From Mucidula mucida (taxonomy: Eukaryota; Basidiomycota; Agaricomycetes; Agaricales; Physalacriaceae): a stretch of DNA of 64,000 nt. This document shows positions 1-11,104 of this stretch, in pieces. The translations under genes and the position numbers were made by a program. The notes beneath the pieces are model-generated. The model was not told the origin of the DNA and did no database searches. It saw nothing but the letters and a program-made list of their open reading frames with translations. Numbering within the stretch: position 1 is the stretch's first letter; every line of letters begins with the position of its first letter. The stretch covers positions 62,001 through 126,000 of the forward strand of contig JADNYV010000009.1 in assembly GCA_015501055.1 (NCBI GenBank), written 5' to 3'.

Positions 1-1499
1 TGATTTGTTTATCCTCTGCTCCTGTGGCGAGGTACTTTCCGTCTGGACTGAAACGAACGCTACGGATGTATAGGTCGCCGGTAGTTCCAGCTGCCTCGTC
101 AATCAGAACGCTGCATGAACCACGTCAGAGACAAAAGCGATCAGCAAGGACGGACATACCACGTCTTTTGCCCGGTTTTCACATCGTAAATCTGGGCCGT
201 GCGATTGCACCCTGTCGCGAGATACTTGCCGTCGGCAGAGAACTGGACACAGCAGACGACACTGGTCCAACGCATACATTAGCAAATTTGCTCATTGTTG
301 ACAGCGACATCTGACATACGTTGCGTGCATTAGGGTGTGGACCAAGCTTATGTCAAGCGTTCGCTTAATCTTGGGATTAAAGACTGCGAACCAGTCGGGA
401 CCTTCCTTCTTTAGCTCCGGGGGCATCGCGTGTAGCTCCAGATCATCAAGGAAACTACTGTTTGGCTGGTCGGACATTGGCGGAAGAGCTGAACCGGTGC
501 TAGGGCCCGGAGTGGGAAACGGTGGTGGCGCAATTTGAGATTGCGGGGATGACACGCCAGCAGGCCCTGCGGTCGTGGACAATCCTGGGAGTGGTTTCGG
601 TAAAGGACCCATTGGGGGACTGAAGTGTTCTACATTATGAAGGTGTAAACTAAGAAAGGAACTGGTAAGGTGTGGAGAGGTACTACAGACCTGGACGATC
701 AGACTTTCCCGTACGATCCATTTTGAGTCGTTTCGCATCTCGCTGGTCAAAGATGCGATCGCGCTCTCTATCTCGCTCTCGATCTCTCACATCCCGCTCG
801 CGGTCGCGGTCTCTGTCACCCATTCGCCCGTCGCGGTCAAGCCGCTCGAGCCTGTCTCTGTCGCGGTAGAACGCGTCGCCGCCGTATGAGGAATGAGATG
901 ATGGGGGAGGTGGCCCAGGAGTAGAAAGAGGAAGTGCAGAGGAGGAACCCGGGCCGATCATGGAATGGGGAGCAGGACCAGGAGCAGAAGGCATATTCTG
1001 TCGTAAAGCGAGAAGTTCAGACCTGACGCGACCCAGTTCCTCTTCGTACTGCGCCTGGATCTTTGTGTGCTGATTCTCTAGCTCATAGAGGGATTGTCGT
1101 ATAATGTTCAACTCGTTAACTTGAGATGACACTAATGGTTCCGATTAGGATCGACAGGAAAAAGAAGGATCAACTAGGCGACCCACTTTTAGACTCGTAC
1201 TCGTCACGCTGCTTCCGCATTACATTGAGGTCGGTAGCGAGCTGGTCAAATTCCTGTTTGATGACCTCAAAAGACTCTGAGAGGCGGGTATGAGGATTGT
1301 GAGGCTGGCTGGGCCCCGCGGTGGGCGGGCCGGACGGCTGGAGACTCCGGTGCTGCAGAGAGACTGAGTGTTAGCACAAGATACAGTGGGTGGTTCGAAA
1401 TGAGGTGAAATAAACTGATTTATCAAAAATATAATTCAACAGCACACTGACATTTCCGGGGACACCAGGACGTACGTTATAGATTGCTCCAGACGCCAT
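1..1499 (-). CDS. Tup1-like transcriptional corepressor, copy 1 (partial, runs off left edge)
   Basis: This is the N-terminal part of a Tup1/Groucho-type general corepressor, which acts in the nucleus with Cyc8/Ssn6 on DNA-bound repressors. Exons read on the minus strand are 1476-1499, 1187-1352, 691-1131, 320-629, 160-261 and 1-110 (cut by the window). The Tup_N tetramerisation helix is recognisable ([20 protein letters not shown]). It is followed by a proline/serine linker, an Asp/Arg-rich low-complexity run, the conserved DWFAVFNPK segment and the first WD40 blades ([20 protein letters not shown], then [17 protein letters not shown]). The start MASGAIYN matches MSSTIYN of the second copy, and intron positions match copy 2 at most junctions. 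Most WD40 repeats lie outside the window. Family assignment is firm; whether both copies are expressed cannot be seen. Confidence 0.9.
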
Positions 1500-3640
1500 G
1501 AAAACAGAATCCCTGGTGACGAAGGACCTGGGAGGACAAGAGGGGAAGGTGCTGTTGGTGGTCGGGAAGCAAGAGGGAGAAAGATGGGAAATCAAAATGG
1601 GTGGATCAGTTACAAAGTACCTTTCTCACACGTCAACTTACCACACCGGTACCTATTTCGGACACGCACATGGCGGGAAGATCTCGATCTCGGTATAAAC
1701 GGAAATTAGAAGACGGGAGAAAACGTAGTGAATCCGCCTCTCACAATGAGCGAAGAGCATTCGAAGGCGTCGGAGAATAGCGCCTCTTGCCTTCTGACGT
1801 TCAAGAATGATTCTGACTTTCTAAAGACGCGTCTTCACTCCGTTGACTGCTCGTGGCTATTACCGATGTCGTCACCTCTGATTCTGCTATTTGGAATAAG
1901 AAATTCCGAACCCACTCTCCGGGTAGGGTCTGAGAAGGGTCGGAATCTGATGGGACAGATCATGAGATATGTTCGCCAGTCACCTTAACCTTATTATGTT
2001 TTCTATGAAGGTTCTTCTTCGCCGCAGGACTCCCATAGTGTCGCGGGCCAGACATCCCACCGCGGAATGCGCAGCTCCCATAGACAGAACCTCGTAATGC
2101 AATACCGGTATCTGTCCTCATCTAGAATCCGGCTCGCGAAGTGAACCCCGTTCCCCGTCAAAAGAACAGTTGTCTCGAGGACCTTGGGGGGCTTTGCTTC
2201 CGCGGGAAGGGCCAGTATCCGGATTACTAAGCACATGTACCTGCCCATCGTTCGAAGCACGGCGGGGAAGAGAAGTGCTCATTCAGTTGCAGGGAGAGCG
2301 TTATCAAAAGAGAAAGGTACATATGCCAGTGAGTCCCAAGAGTAATAGACAAGAATCGCGTTGCAGGGCAGCGGAGTATCCTTCGGCAACGTTGGGAGAG
2401 ATGGTGCGGCTCCCAGAAGATCTTAATGAGGGAAAGCAGCACTGGAGCCAGGTTGGCTTCTGTAAACTCAATTCACCTTGGACTGCGAAGCCATGGGCAA
2501 GACGGGTGTGCGTGAGAGGGCCGTCCATAACACCATAACAATGCCTTACAACAAAGTGGTCTCCAAAACAGCTTCTACAAGACCACACAGAATAGTACCA
2601 CTAGCGAGCAACGGCAGACACGAGCTAGTTCATGCCCGAAGCATTGCGATCTCGCAAGGCGAGAAGACCAAGTTCGAGAAAAGCATTGTTACAAACGTGA
2701 TTGAATTCTTGTACAGGGAAAGAAAAGCGAACCTGCCTAGGGGACGCGAGAGAATTGAGTATTCAGACGTTACGGCAACTTTGACACCAGAATGCCGAAA
2801 TTTTGTGAGTGTCAGGTGGCGCGAAAATGTGATAAGAATATCTGTCATTTTTCTTTGAGGATATGTACTTACTACCACAAAGGAGTGCAGGCTAGGAGAA
2901 AGATGCAAGTGAGCCTCAATAGCATGAAAACCAGAGATGGCAACCCAAAAAACTTCGACGTTATTCGAGACATTTGCAGCTCTGATATCTCCTCCCGGTA
3001 CCAGCGTACATGCGGAATCTTAGTACTTTCACCCATGCGAACTAGTCGCACAGGTGTTGTAGCGGAAATGCGGGAAATGAGTCAAATGTGGGTGAGGTGA
3101 CCCCTGATCCACTGGATCGCTGACTTGTCTACTCCAGAGAGATAATATCGTGACCTAGATGGGGGATAAAGAAAGAGTGTGTACTATAGCGCGATTTCAG
3201 CCCAGTTCCAGCGCATTTTGGGTTGCTGCAAATAGGTGACGCGTGGTTAGACGTTGCGGTGATTTGCGCCACGTTAGCTTTCAATATTCGTATGAGTTCG
3301 ACCAGTATCATCGGCATCCGGATGTGTCACGCGAAGTCATCCTGGTAGCCCTAACCTGAAACCAGCGGTGCATGTGTCAGCAGACCTCCTCTGGTCATGC
3401 CAAATTGTCACGGACTCGATATCGCGTTTCGACGCGTCGTGTACTGCGTAATCCTCGGAGCTCGACCGAATGGATAGTCCATTGTTGAAAAGGTTCAGGC
3501 TTCAAGCGTTGCCATCTTATTGATCTTGCTTTCAAAGGCAGCTTCTTTCACGTCACTATGTGTATGATAAAAGTATATATCCTCACAGGACAACAACATT
3601 ATTATTGTTTCATCCCTCATCGTGTCTCCTTTCCCTCCAG
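1500..3640. other. Intergenic, no recognisable gene
   Basis: This stretch begins with the upstream region of the minus-strand Tup1-like gene. Several open frames of 60-126 codons exist, for example 2478-2858 on the plus strand. None has a recognisable motif, a convincing splice pattern or a paralog in the window. I see no repeat or transposon here. An orphan gene is possible but not supported. Confidence 0.5.
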
Positions 3641-3642
3641 AG

Positions 3643-4500
3643 AATGTCGCTGTCCTGGTCAAGCCCCTCACGCTTGGGTCTGGTGTGCTGACGCTGTCCA
3701 ACTGTGTAGTATTGGCCGCCATGACGCGCAACCGTGCGGTTCCTACGACTGTGCCGAACGAGCTCATGAAAGGTGCGCGCATATGGCGATGAAGTGTGCT
3801 CACTGACTTCTGATCTCCAGATTATTATCTGCAACGCGCCAATGCTGATCTGCTCATCACTGAAGCCATCCCCACGTCGTACCAAGGGTGAGCAAGCTGA
3901 ATCTCACTCCCGATTGTTGATTGACGCGTCTTTCCCACCACTGAATGGGCCAATGCTCCTTGCTTGCACACTGAGGAACATGTGGCGGCGTGGAAGACGA
4001 TAATTGATGCTGTCCACGAGAAAGGCACTCCCATATTTGGTCAGGTGAGTATCTCTTTCGCCATATTCGTATTTTGAATGGTGGCTGATCTTGATCTATC
4101 TAGCTTTGGCACGCAGGACGTGTATACCACCCACGTCAAGCAGGTCGCGTATGTCATAGCATTTCTATCCATCTTTACCATTCTAATTAAGAGGTAGCCG
4201 AACCTAGGACCATCAGCTATAGGCGCGCGCGACAACGAAAAGTTCAGACTACTTCCAGGTTATCCCGGCTATGTCACGGTTTGTCATTTTGTTCATGTTC
4301 ATTCAACTTCAAGCATAAAGTGCCATCCTCATGTGTGCATAATAATAGCCCACCGAAATTTCGGATCCCCAAGTCATCGTCGATGAGTTCAAGCAGGGTG
4401 CAATTAACGCAAAGAAAGCTGTATTCGAAGCTGTATTCGATGGCGTTGAACGTAAGTTCCATTTCTGAGCGGAAGTGGTCGGAAGAATGGTCTTGACGAA
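3643..4500 (+). pseudogene. Old Yellow Enzyme family (NADH:flavin oxidoreductase) relic, C-terminal half missing
   Basis: The pieces of an OYE-type FMN-dependent ene-reductase can be read in order. PLTLGSGVLTLSN and LAAMTRNRA are at about 3655-3740. After an intron at 3773-3820 comes YYLQRANADLLITEA, then EEHVAAWKTIIDAVHEKG at about 3970-4025. After an intron at 4045-4103 comes LWHAGRVYHPRQAG. Finally VIVDEFKQGAINAKKA and FDGVE lie at about 4375-4450. These are the usual FMN-binding N-terminal half motifs in the right order. The motif between YQG and EEHVAAW is lost. A 12-base direct duplication sits inside the VFEAVFDG segment, and nothing resembling the C-terminal half of the barrel follows. 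The next gene begins at about 4604. I read it as a truncated, decayed copy; a functional short form is unlikely. Confidence 0.7.
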
Positions 4501-4603
4501 GTACGGCCACACCCTATAGGTGAGCATGTTTAGCGCGTTCGTAAAGAGCCTCGAGATTAGGGACCAATTCCATACGATGTAGTTCACTATCCGAGTTCCT
4601 ACC

Positions 4604-5432
4604 ATGGACCCATCTCCGGAAGAGCCAAGGCTCGCGGCGCAGTTCGCACGACTCTCCACCAGTACCATGATTCTGCGGCGTATTAACGTGAGGCTTTTCC
4701 ATTCCATGATCGAATTCGTACCCTAGGCATGCAGTACTTCATCAGCGATGCTGTCGTGATTTGGAGGACGTGGACTATCTATTACGACAATGTTTACGTT
4801 CGCGCATATCTTGCCATCGTCTTGCTGGCAACGGGCGGTAAGATCATTCTACTTTTCAGAGTGAATAGTAGTACTAATTTCCTGTTTTCATAGCCACGTC
4901 GATTGCGACAGCGATAATCACCCTCAGAATTCATGACTTCACTGTCACAAATATGCTGGGCTCAGTCTGTCTCCTGCTCACCAACTTCAGCACAATACTC
5001 CTTTGTGCGTACAAAGTCTGGTATGTGGGTGACTCCTTATCTCTTCACCATCTTCTGAGCCCTCTAGGCATTATCGGCGGGTCATCAAGGCTACGTTCGC
5101 CGGAAGAACCGGGAAGTCTCTTGTGGAGAACGTGTTGCTTGTTCTTGTCGAGTCCGGATCGCTTTATTGCATCTTCTGGGTATCTCTCTGCTCGTTTTGC
5201 ATAGACTTATTCGTGTCTTAGCTCCTCTTAATGCTCGGCGATTACAGTCTGTTGTGATATGTTCGCTTTGAACTCAAATGGTTCATGCCTCACTTCGCTG
5301 TTTGTGTTAGCTCCTATTCGAATCACGGACACGCACTGAACGCATCATGATACAGGGACTGCATCAACTATCGTCATCATTGTCTCCCTCTCAAAACTCT
5401 CGCCCGAGACGTTCTACTCTCTAATCATCTGA
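4604..5432 (+). pseudogene. Agaricomycete multi-pass membrane protein, shortened or degenerate
   Basis: Exons encode MDPSPEEPRLAAQFARL (4604-4687), then YFISDAVVIWRTWTIYYDN and a hydrophobic helix (from about 4726 to 4831). These are followed by ATSIATAIITLRIHD with a second helix LLLTNFSTILLCAYKVW (about 4894-5022), then HYRRVIKATF with VENVLLVLVESGSLYCIFW (about 5070-5180). A last exon (GTASTIVIIVSLSKLSPE) ends at the TGA at 5430-5432. The pattern 'YFISDAVVIWRTW ... LVESGSLYC' is that of the large family of seven-pass proteins of unknown function found in mushroom genomes. Membrane segments expected between the N-terminus and YFISDA are missing. The putative first intron is only 38 nt, and the region between CIFW and GTAST does not read cleanly. 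It is probably a decayed copy. Confidence 0.5.
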
Positions 5433-5561
5433 TCCCGCGAGGTAGCCATGAACCGACCCGAAGGTCGTTGGAAATAGTATTGGGAATGAGGACCACTATA
5501 CTATGAGGGATGGAAAGTACTAAGTACTACGGGCGGGTGCCCAAATTTTGTGGTGTCTACC

Positions 5562-5630
5562 CCGACAATGAGGAGACATAGAAGTACAGTAAGAAACGGC
5601 ATACCTAACACGACAATGAGGAGACATAGA
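5562..5630. repeat. Direct repeat of 20 bp, two copies
   Basis: The same 20-base unit beginning cgacaatgaggag occurs at 5562-5581 and 5611-5630, separated by 29 bases. The flanks of both copies also share tag/gtaag-like bases, so the original duplication may have been longer. Confidence 0.8.
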
Positions 5631-5726
5631 GAGAGTAAGTAAAATATCCTATGAGACTTTTGTGTATGTAAAGCGTGAGAAATAAACGGGCGGAAGTGAA
5701 CGAGTATACGAATGTGGCGCGATGCA

Positions 5727-5924
5727 CAGGTGGGACGTACCCGTTGCGACCTGCGAGTGCCCTGCGTGAGTGACGCAGTGTTGACACGAGATAACACGTA
5801 CCAAATAAAACTGCTGTGATCAACAGGTGGGACGGACCCGTTACGACCTGGAGCAGGATTACTGGCACCCCGAGTACTTGCTTTGATCGACAGGTGGGGT
5901 GGACCCGTTGCGACCTGGAGCAGG
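5727..5924. repeat. Three spaced imperfect direct repeats (27-34 bp)
   Basis: Copies beginning caggtgggacg or caggtggggtg, and containing acccgttgcgacctg or acccgttacgacctg, start at 5727, 5824 and 5891. The second and third share an additional gagcagg tail. Spacing is about 97 and 67 bases. The differences are mainly transitions, which fits an old local duplication. Confidence 0.75.
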
Positions 5925-6346
5925 TACCCAGATGAGGAGAGGAAAAAGACAGTGTAAGAACTGTGCTCACTCGATTATTAGCCTTGTGTAAACAAACGTT
6001 TAAACCCGAGTTATTGATCACGATCTTCAACAGCAGTTCTCAAACCCGGACAATATTGAACAGACACCGAAGTTTGCGGATGTAAGCCCGTCACCAGTAT
6101 TGTAAAAGGGCTAAATGCACCGCTCTTCTTCCATCCCTGTTTCCGATTTTGATCACAGTATGACTGTTGTTCAACTCCAATAAACGTTCCGTTTGAAACA
6201 AAAGATCGTTCAATTCAGTAATCTTTGAATAGAACTCAAAGGCGCTGAAACAGTACGCAACTGTTACTCTTTCGAAACGATGTAGTACATGATCTTGTAT
6301 ACTAGGTATCGAAACTAGTAACACCGAGGGTTTCAAGTATACAACT

Positions 6347-6416
6347 CGAAGTCGAACGTACAATACAAGAGAATACAGGTCCGAAGTCGAACGTACAATA
6401 CAAGAGAATACAGGTC
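6347..6416. repeat. Perfect tandem duplication, 2 x 35 bp
   Basis: The 35-base unit starting cgaagtcgaacgtac occupies 6347-6381 and is repeated without change at 6382-6416. The perfect identity suggests a recent tandem duplication or a replication slip. Confidence 0.9.
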
Positions 6417-6779
6417 CTTATATCTCTTCCAAATTTTTTTGTCCACGAAATCTGCCTGCATCGACAACACTTGATGCTGTATAGGAGTGGGTATCGACGC
6501 TAGAAGCGATGAGGACTTACTGGCTGCCAAAAGCTTGAATAGGGAGCGATAAAGCTCCAAGATGGCCCAGAAGTTGAGCTTCGGTTGAAGCTCAACTTGA
6601 ACGCGCGCGTCATACTGGCAGTAGGATTCTAAATGGGACTCGCAAAACTTCAGTTGACGGACTCGGTGTATGACAGTGTTGAAGTGAATCCGAGTCATTC
6701 CCGAGTTGAAGCGCTTCATTTATTCTGAAGACGCAATCGACATTCTGTGGTCAGCGTCCGTGCACACTTAACTTGTCTC

Positions 6780-7302
6780 TTGAAACGCCTCTACGCCGAT
6801 ACTGTAGGCGTTGCGAAATCCCGCACTCCGTGCGCATATATCGAGACGGTCCTCATTATTTTCGATACCCTCTGTCGCCGCCCAGGTAATCTCTTGGTTT
6901 GTGGCGTTCGCAGAGGCGTACTCGAGACGAACCCCAGCGAATGTCTGAACTATGAGCAGCCGTGTTTGTCCGGAATGTCGGCCAGCGCAAGACCGACACC
7001 AGTGATCATGGCGCGATTGAGCATTGCAAACGGTACGGATGTCGGACAAAATCAATGTAGTACTGCAAGCTTTTTAGGGCCTCGATCAACGCCATCGTGA
7101 GCCCCAACATCAGCGCATTGACCATCTAGTTCAGGTCGTCTCGATAAACATTTCGCTGAACTCACTCACGTAGAGCTTACCTTGGTCGCCCACTGGTATA
7201 TTCACTTGACGACTGTAGAACCGCACGCCTGCCAAGACAGAGAACGCAACGGCGAGGGATATGAGGGTGAGGTAGAGCACAAGGACGAGGCTCGGGGACA
7301 TT
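6780..7302 (-). CDS. Hypothetical small membrane protein (uncertain model)
   Basis: On the minus strand a start at 7302 opens MSPSLVLVLYLTLISLAVAF, a clear hydrophobic signal anchor, continuing SVLAGVRFYSRQVNIPVGDQ. A plausible intron starting gtaagctctacgtg follows. The next exon reads MVNALMLGLTMALIEALKSL and then YYIDFVRHPY. Further downstream a different frame gives MLNRAMITGVGLALADIP, so one or more extra introns, or an indel, would be needed to join everything. I recognise no family. It faces the kinesin gene divergently, with about 600 bases between the two starts. Existence as a real gene is plausible from the hydrophobic helices; exon borders and the C-terminus are not reliable. Confidence 0.35.
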
Positions 7303-7898
7303 TGGAGATGACTGTAGTGGTTAGGACGGTAGCGGGATAGGACGCGAAAGAGTAGAAGTGCGGACTTCTTGCGGCTTCGCGATACTGGATCGAGGAGTCT
7401 ATGGGAAATATGGAAGACTAATCGAGCATAGGTTGTATACCCTAGTGCCCAGCGCAGTAGAGTGCGTTTACCTGTTCGCTTCCCTGTATCCTTGAGACTT
7501 GTTGTGGGGGATCAGATAAGCGTATATACAGTGAGAGACCGAATTGTGAGGCAGAAACGCGCCTCAGCGATGCATCAAAGCCTGACGTGTGTACTTCTCC
7601 AAAGCTGCACCACACATGAGTGTACGAGAAATCAATATTTTGTGGGGTAAGAGGGCAAACATTTTAAGAGGGGAATTCTTGAAATCTGTTTGGTGAATGT
7701 AGATGTCGAGTTAGCATGTGGGTGAGCTATTAAAGCCTAGTCTCCTTCTAGGCGGTTAGCTCATTTAACCTTTTCGTGGGAGAAGAGTATCGAGCCACGT
7801 GATCTTGACGCGTGGACCGGATAAGGCAAGTCACACGGCGGACCTGTTGATTTCCGACCATCACCTCTGCCGCCCACTTGCTCTTCGTATTCGCCTCG
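7303..7898. promoter_or_regulatory. Divergent intergenic region upstream of the kinesin gene
   Basis: About 600 bases separate the putative minus-strand membrane protein start and the kinesin ATG at 7899. The region presumably contains both promoters. No TATA box or named operator can be supported from inspection. Confidence 0.3.
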
Positions 7899-10685
7899 AT
7901 GAGCGACGGCCAACGCATCAGGATAGCTGCTCGTCTACGGCCTCGCATTGACGGCGAGATTGACGACGACGGCGTCCAAATTTGCCACTCGTCAGGAGAG
8001 AGCTATGTCGCCGTACCCAATCCCGCCAACCCGGCGGAAACATTCAAATTCAAGTCAGCTCATTCCCTGTATAACACTTGTAGGAGATTTAACGCTTTTC
8101 GCCCAGATTTACGAGCTGTTATGGTCAGGCTTCGGCCCAGGAGGAAATATATAAGAATGACGTTGAACCGTTGGTCGACACTGTGTATAGTGGTGTGGTG
8201 AGTGTCGAAAGATATGTGATTCTCCTGTGCTCATGATACGTAGACCGTTACCATCTTTGCATATGGCGTAACCTCTTCGGGCAAAACACATACGATGCAG
8301 GGCACAAAGTCACAGCCAGGTGTCATTCCCCGAGTAGTCAGAGTGCGTGCCATTTCTACTTCTTGGCCTTTTTCTGATACCTGCCCAGTCCTTATTTGAA
8401 CGCAAGGCCCAAATGAAACGAGATGATATCCAGTTATCCGTTTCATATATGGAGATATACAAAGACGATGTTTACGACCTTTTGGTTACTCGCGAGAACG
8501 TATGTTTGTCCCGGAGAGATCTCTGCGCCGTGCTCTTATCTCCATTCTATGTAGGCTCCCAAACTACCAGTTCGAGAGAATCACGCGGGAATGGTCTTTG
8601 TCGCCAACCTCTCTACTTGCCCCTTGTCATCTGTTCAGGAGTTCGACGCAATCTATGCGTAAGCCCGTGTTCATCGCCATTTTTTCACAGTCAGCTTACG
8701 CCGTTCTATAGACGAGCAACAAACAATCGCTCTGTCGGAGCGACTAAATTAAATCACGCTTCTTCTCGTTCACACGCAGTTCTCACTATAGACGTTACCA
8801 TGCCAGAGGGCGACCGAAGCGAGTCGTAATCGTTATACGTCTTCTGCTCATACTGACGATGCCTTGGACAGCCATCACCGGCAAGATGAATCTCGTCGAC
8901 TTGGCTGGTTCCGAGAACAATAAGGTTAACGTTTACACTTGTCTCCGCTTCTTTGGTACTGATAATGCATCATCAACATAGTTGACAGGCAACGATCCCT
9001 CGAGGATGGCGGAGTCGTCGGCCATAAATAAATCACTAAGTGTTCTGGGTCAGGTTGTGCGAGATCTTAACGCCGGAAAGCAGAGGATACCGTATCGTAA
9101 CTCCAAGCTGACCCGTATCCTGCAAGACGCCCTCGGCGGTTCTTCGGTAGGTTTGTTAATATGCAACATCGCGCCTGGAACCAAGTTTAGGAAAGATACG
9201 CTCAATACATTGAAGTGGGTTTCCGCAGATTGTTCATTCATGTGACTAACCGTATCGATGTAGCTTTGCAACGAGCGCAAAAGATGTGGAGAACAAGCCA
9301 GTTATCAACGAACGGGGTAAATGTTCATCGTTTCTTCGAAATTAGTGTGCAACGCCAACATGATCTTCAGACACGAGGCCACCTCCAAAGCCGCATTTTG
9401 CTGCTCTCGCTCCGCAGGTCGCGCCACTCAAGCCCGCTATTCTACCGGCTGTTCAAGCTTTAAAGACCGGAAAACATGTACCACGGTCACGGACTTCTCT
9501 ATTGCCCAAAGCAAGGCCTTCCAACTTTGGTGTTGCGCAACCTGTTGCTTCCGGGTCTCACTCGCGGGACTCCATACTGACGGATCAGGATCGCTCGGGT
9601 AGTCTAGCACCACCGGGCTTGACGGAGAAGGAGATCGATGAACGAGTATGGCTTCCGTTTCTGTCGATTCGTTTGAGATTCTCACAGCGACTACGCAGAT
9701 AGCGAAAGCCGTCGAAGCTGAGGTCGCTAGGCGACTTGAAGAGAAGGAGAAGGAGAGATTGGAGAAAGCAGCAATGTCGCCAGGATCTGGTCGCCACAAG
9801 TCGAAGAGTCCCAAGAAGGAGGCGCATTCCTTACCTCCGGGTATCCTAACACCTCTTCTGAAGAGACATAAGGATCTGGATAACGAACTGCACGCGCGCT
9901 TAAAGGAGCTGGAGAAGAAATTGTTTGTACTTTCCTCATTTGGTGAAGTATACTCATCTTACGTTGCCCAATTCAGTGAGAGTGGTAAAGGAGAGATGGC
10001 TCTTGCCGAAACGTTGTCGCCCGCGGCTAGGAAGAAGACTGGACGCGCTTATGTTGCGCTAGCACGCGCACATTCTGATCAGTGCGTTGCTTCATTTCCA
10101 AGGCATTACAACAGCCTCATATTGTGGGTAACTGCAGGGGTGATCTCAAGGCAGCATTGGAGTTGTATCGCAGAGCGGAAGCATACGTGCCGGATAATCA
10201 GAAACTGAAAGAAAGGTGGATACTTTTCGTTGTGCATGTGTTCTTATACACGCTCTCCTCTTCCGGAAAGCCACGTAGCTGACGGTTTGCGTCTGTCCCT
10301 TTGGTGCGTTTTCCCTTGGGACTTTAGGATTCTGGATATTGAATGGGCCCTCGAACACTCCAAGTCGCATCCTGCGCTTCAGTCACCAAAGCGGGGAAAG
10401 AAGAAGAAGAGGACAAAGAAAACGAAGCCGATTCGGGAGGAGGAGGAAGAGGTGGAGCAGATGGATGTGGATGAAGTTGCAGACGCGTTGGGCGAGCTGA
10501 CGAACTTTGAAGCTGGGTCCAGTTCGTTTAAGCGGACGCGGGAAGAGGCCATGGATTATGATGTTGGGACACCTGCTAAACGTCTGCGCAAGGCGAAAAA
10601 GGCTGTCGCGCTTGATAGCGATGACGAGGAATATGTTGCAGCGGCTCCGATCAAGGATGTGATCGATATACCATCCCAGGTGTAG
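7899..10685 (+). CDS. Kinesin motor protein, KIF22/kinesin-10-like
   Basis: An ATP-driven microtubule motor of about 684 residues in roughly 14 exons. The motor domain is N-terminal. It shows the opening RIRIAARLRP, the P-loop AYGVTSSGKTHTM, switch I region NNRSVGATKLNHASSRSH, switch II LVDLAGSENNK, then ESSAINKSLSVLG and NSKLTRILQDALGG. Exon 2 begins at 8107, after an intron at 8054-8106, and supplies YGQASAQEEIYKNDVEPLVD. The tail has a charged coiled-coil segment (KAVEAEVARRLEEKEKERLE) and an acidic/basic C-terminus with nuclear-signal-like KKKKRTKKTK. The LAGSENNK-TGND sequence is typical of chromosome-arm kinesins (Kid/KIF22), so a role in chromosome movement is inferred. With GT-AG borders the junction near 8825/8872 does not keep frame, so a splice choice or indel there is unresolved. 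Confidence 0.88.
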
Positions 10686-11104
10686 TACGGCGTAGTGTCA
10701 ATCATACCAGGCAGGAATGTATATGTTATGTACAAGAAGTATGCATTCGAACTCGTTCATATGTCACATCAAGTATGATTGATCCGTTTATACTAGCTAA
10801 TCACGGTAGCGGGACGCGTCTGGGCGACTATCGCGATTTCAGCGCGTTCATCGTAATTCAGGAAAAGTTGGGGCGTCGTCGTGTCAATCTGAGCACGAAC
10901 GCGTCCTCGCTGGCTAATTAGTCTCGAGGAGACTGACTTTGGACCGTATGTCTAGAATGCCAAGGAAACACGCGATCGTGCCACGTTTTGTGGGCGAAAA
11001 GGGGCTATATTTCTTTGATATTTCCTGGAGGGGCGAGAGCGAACCGTACCCTTTCTTTTACCCTCACGACGACGTCGACCGCCGTCTCTGAAGCTTTGCC
11101 CGTC
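10686..11104. other. Kinesin 3' end and desaturase 5' flank
   Basis: About 420 bases lie between two same-strand genes. A TATA-like tata occurs near 11008 in the context ggggctatatttctttg, and the stretch just upstream of the desaturase ATG is pyrimidine-rich (ctttcttttaccctc). No other feature is seen. Confidence 0.35.

Larger units (their letters stand above)
5433..6740. other. Repeat-bearing intergenic region
   Basis: This region holds three sets of short direct repeats, listed separately. It also has minus-strand open frames of 90-141 codons (5605-6030, 6091-6363, 6333-6719) without recognisable domains. The frame 6333-6719 contains the tandem 35-mer in its coding sense, so the frame may be fortuitous. 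No promoter or terminator can be assigned. Confidence 0.4.

Noticed and set aside
4610..4702. Possible OYE motif on the minus strand (NTPQNHGTGG)
   Set aside because: Weak resemblance to the OYE T(D/N)xYGGS motif, wrong strand for the relic, and the plus strand there fits the start of the membrane protein.
5727..5924. CRISPR-like spaced repeats
   Set aside because: Only three imperfect copies with unequal spacing, in a eukaryotic genome; local duplication explains them.
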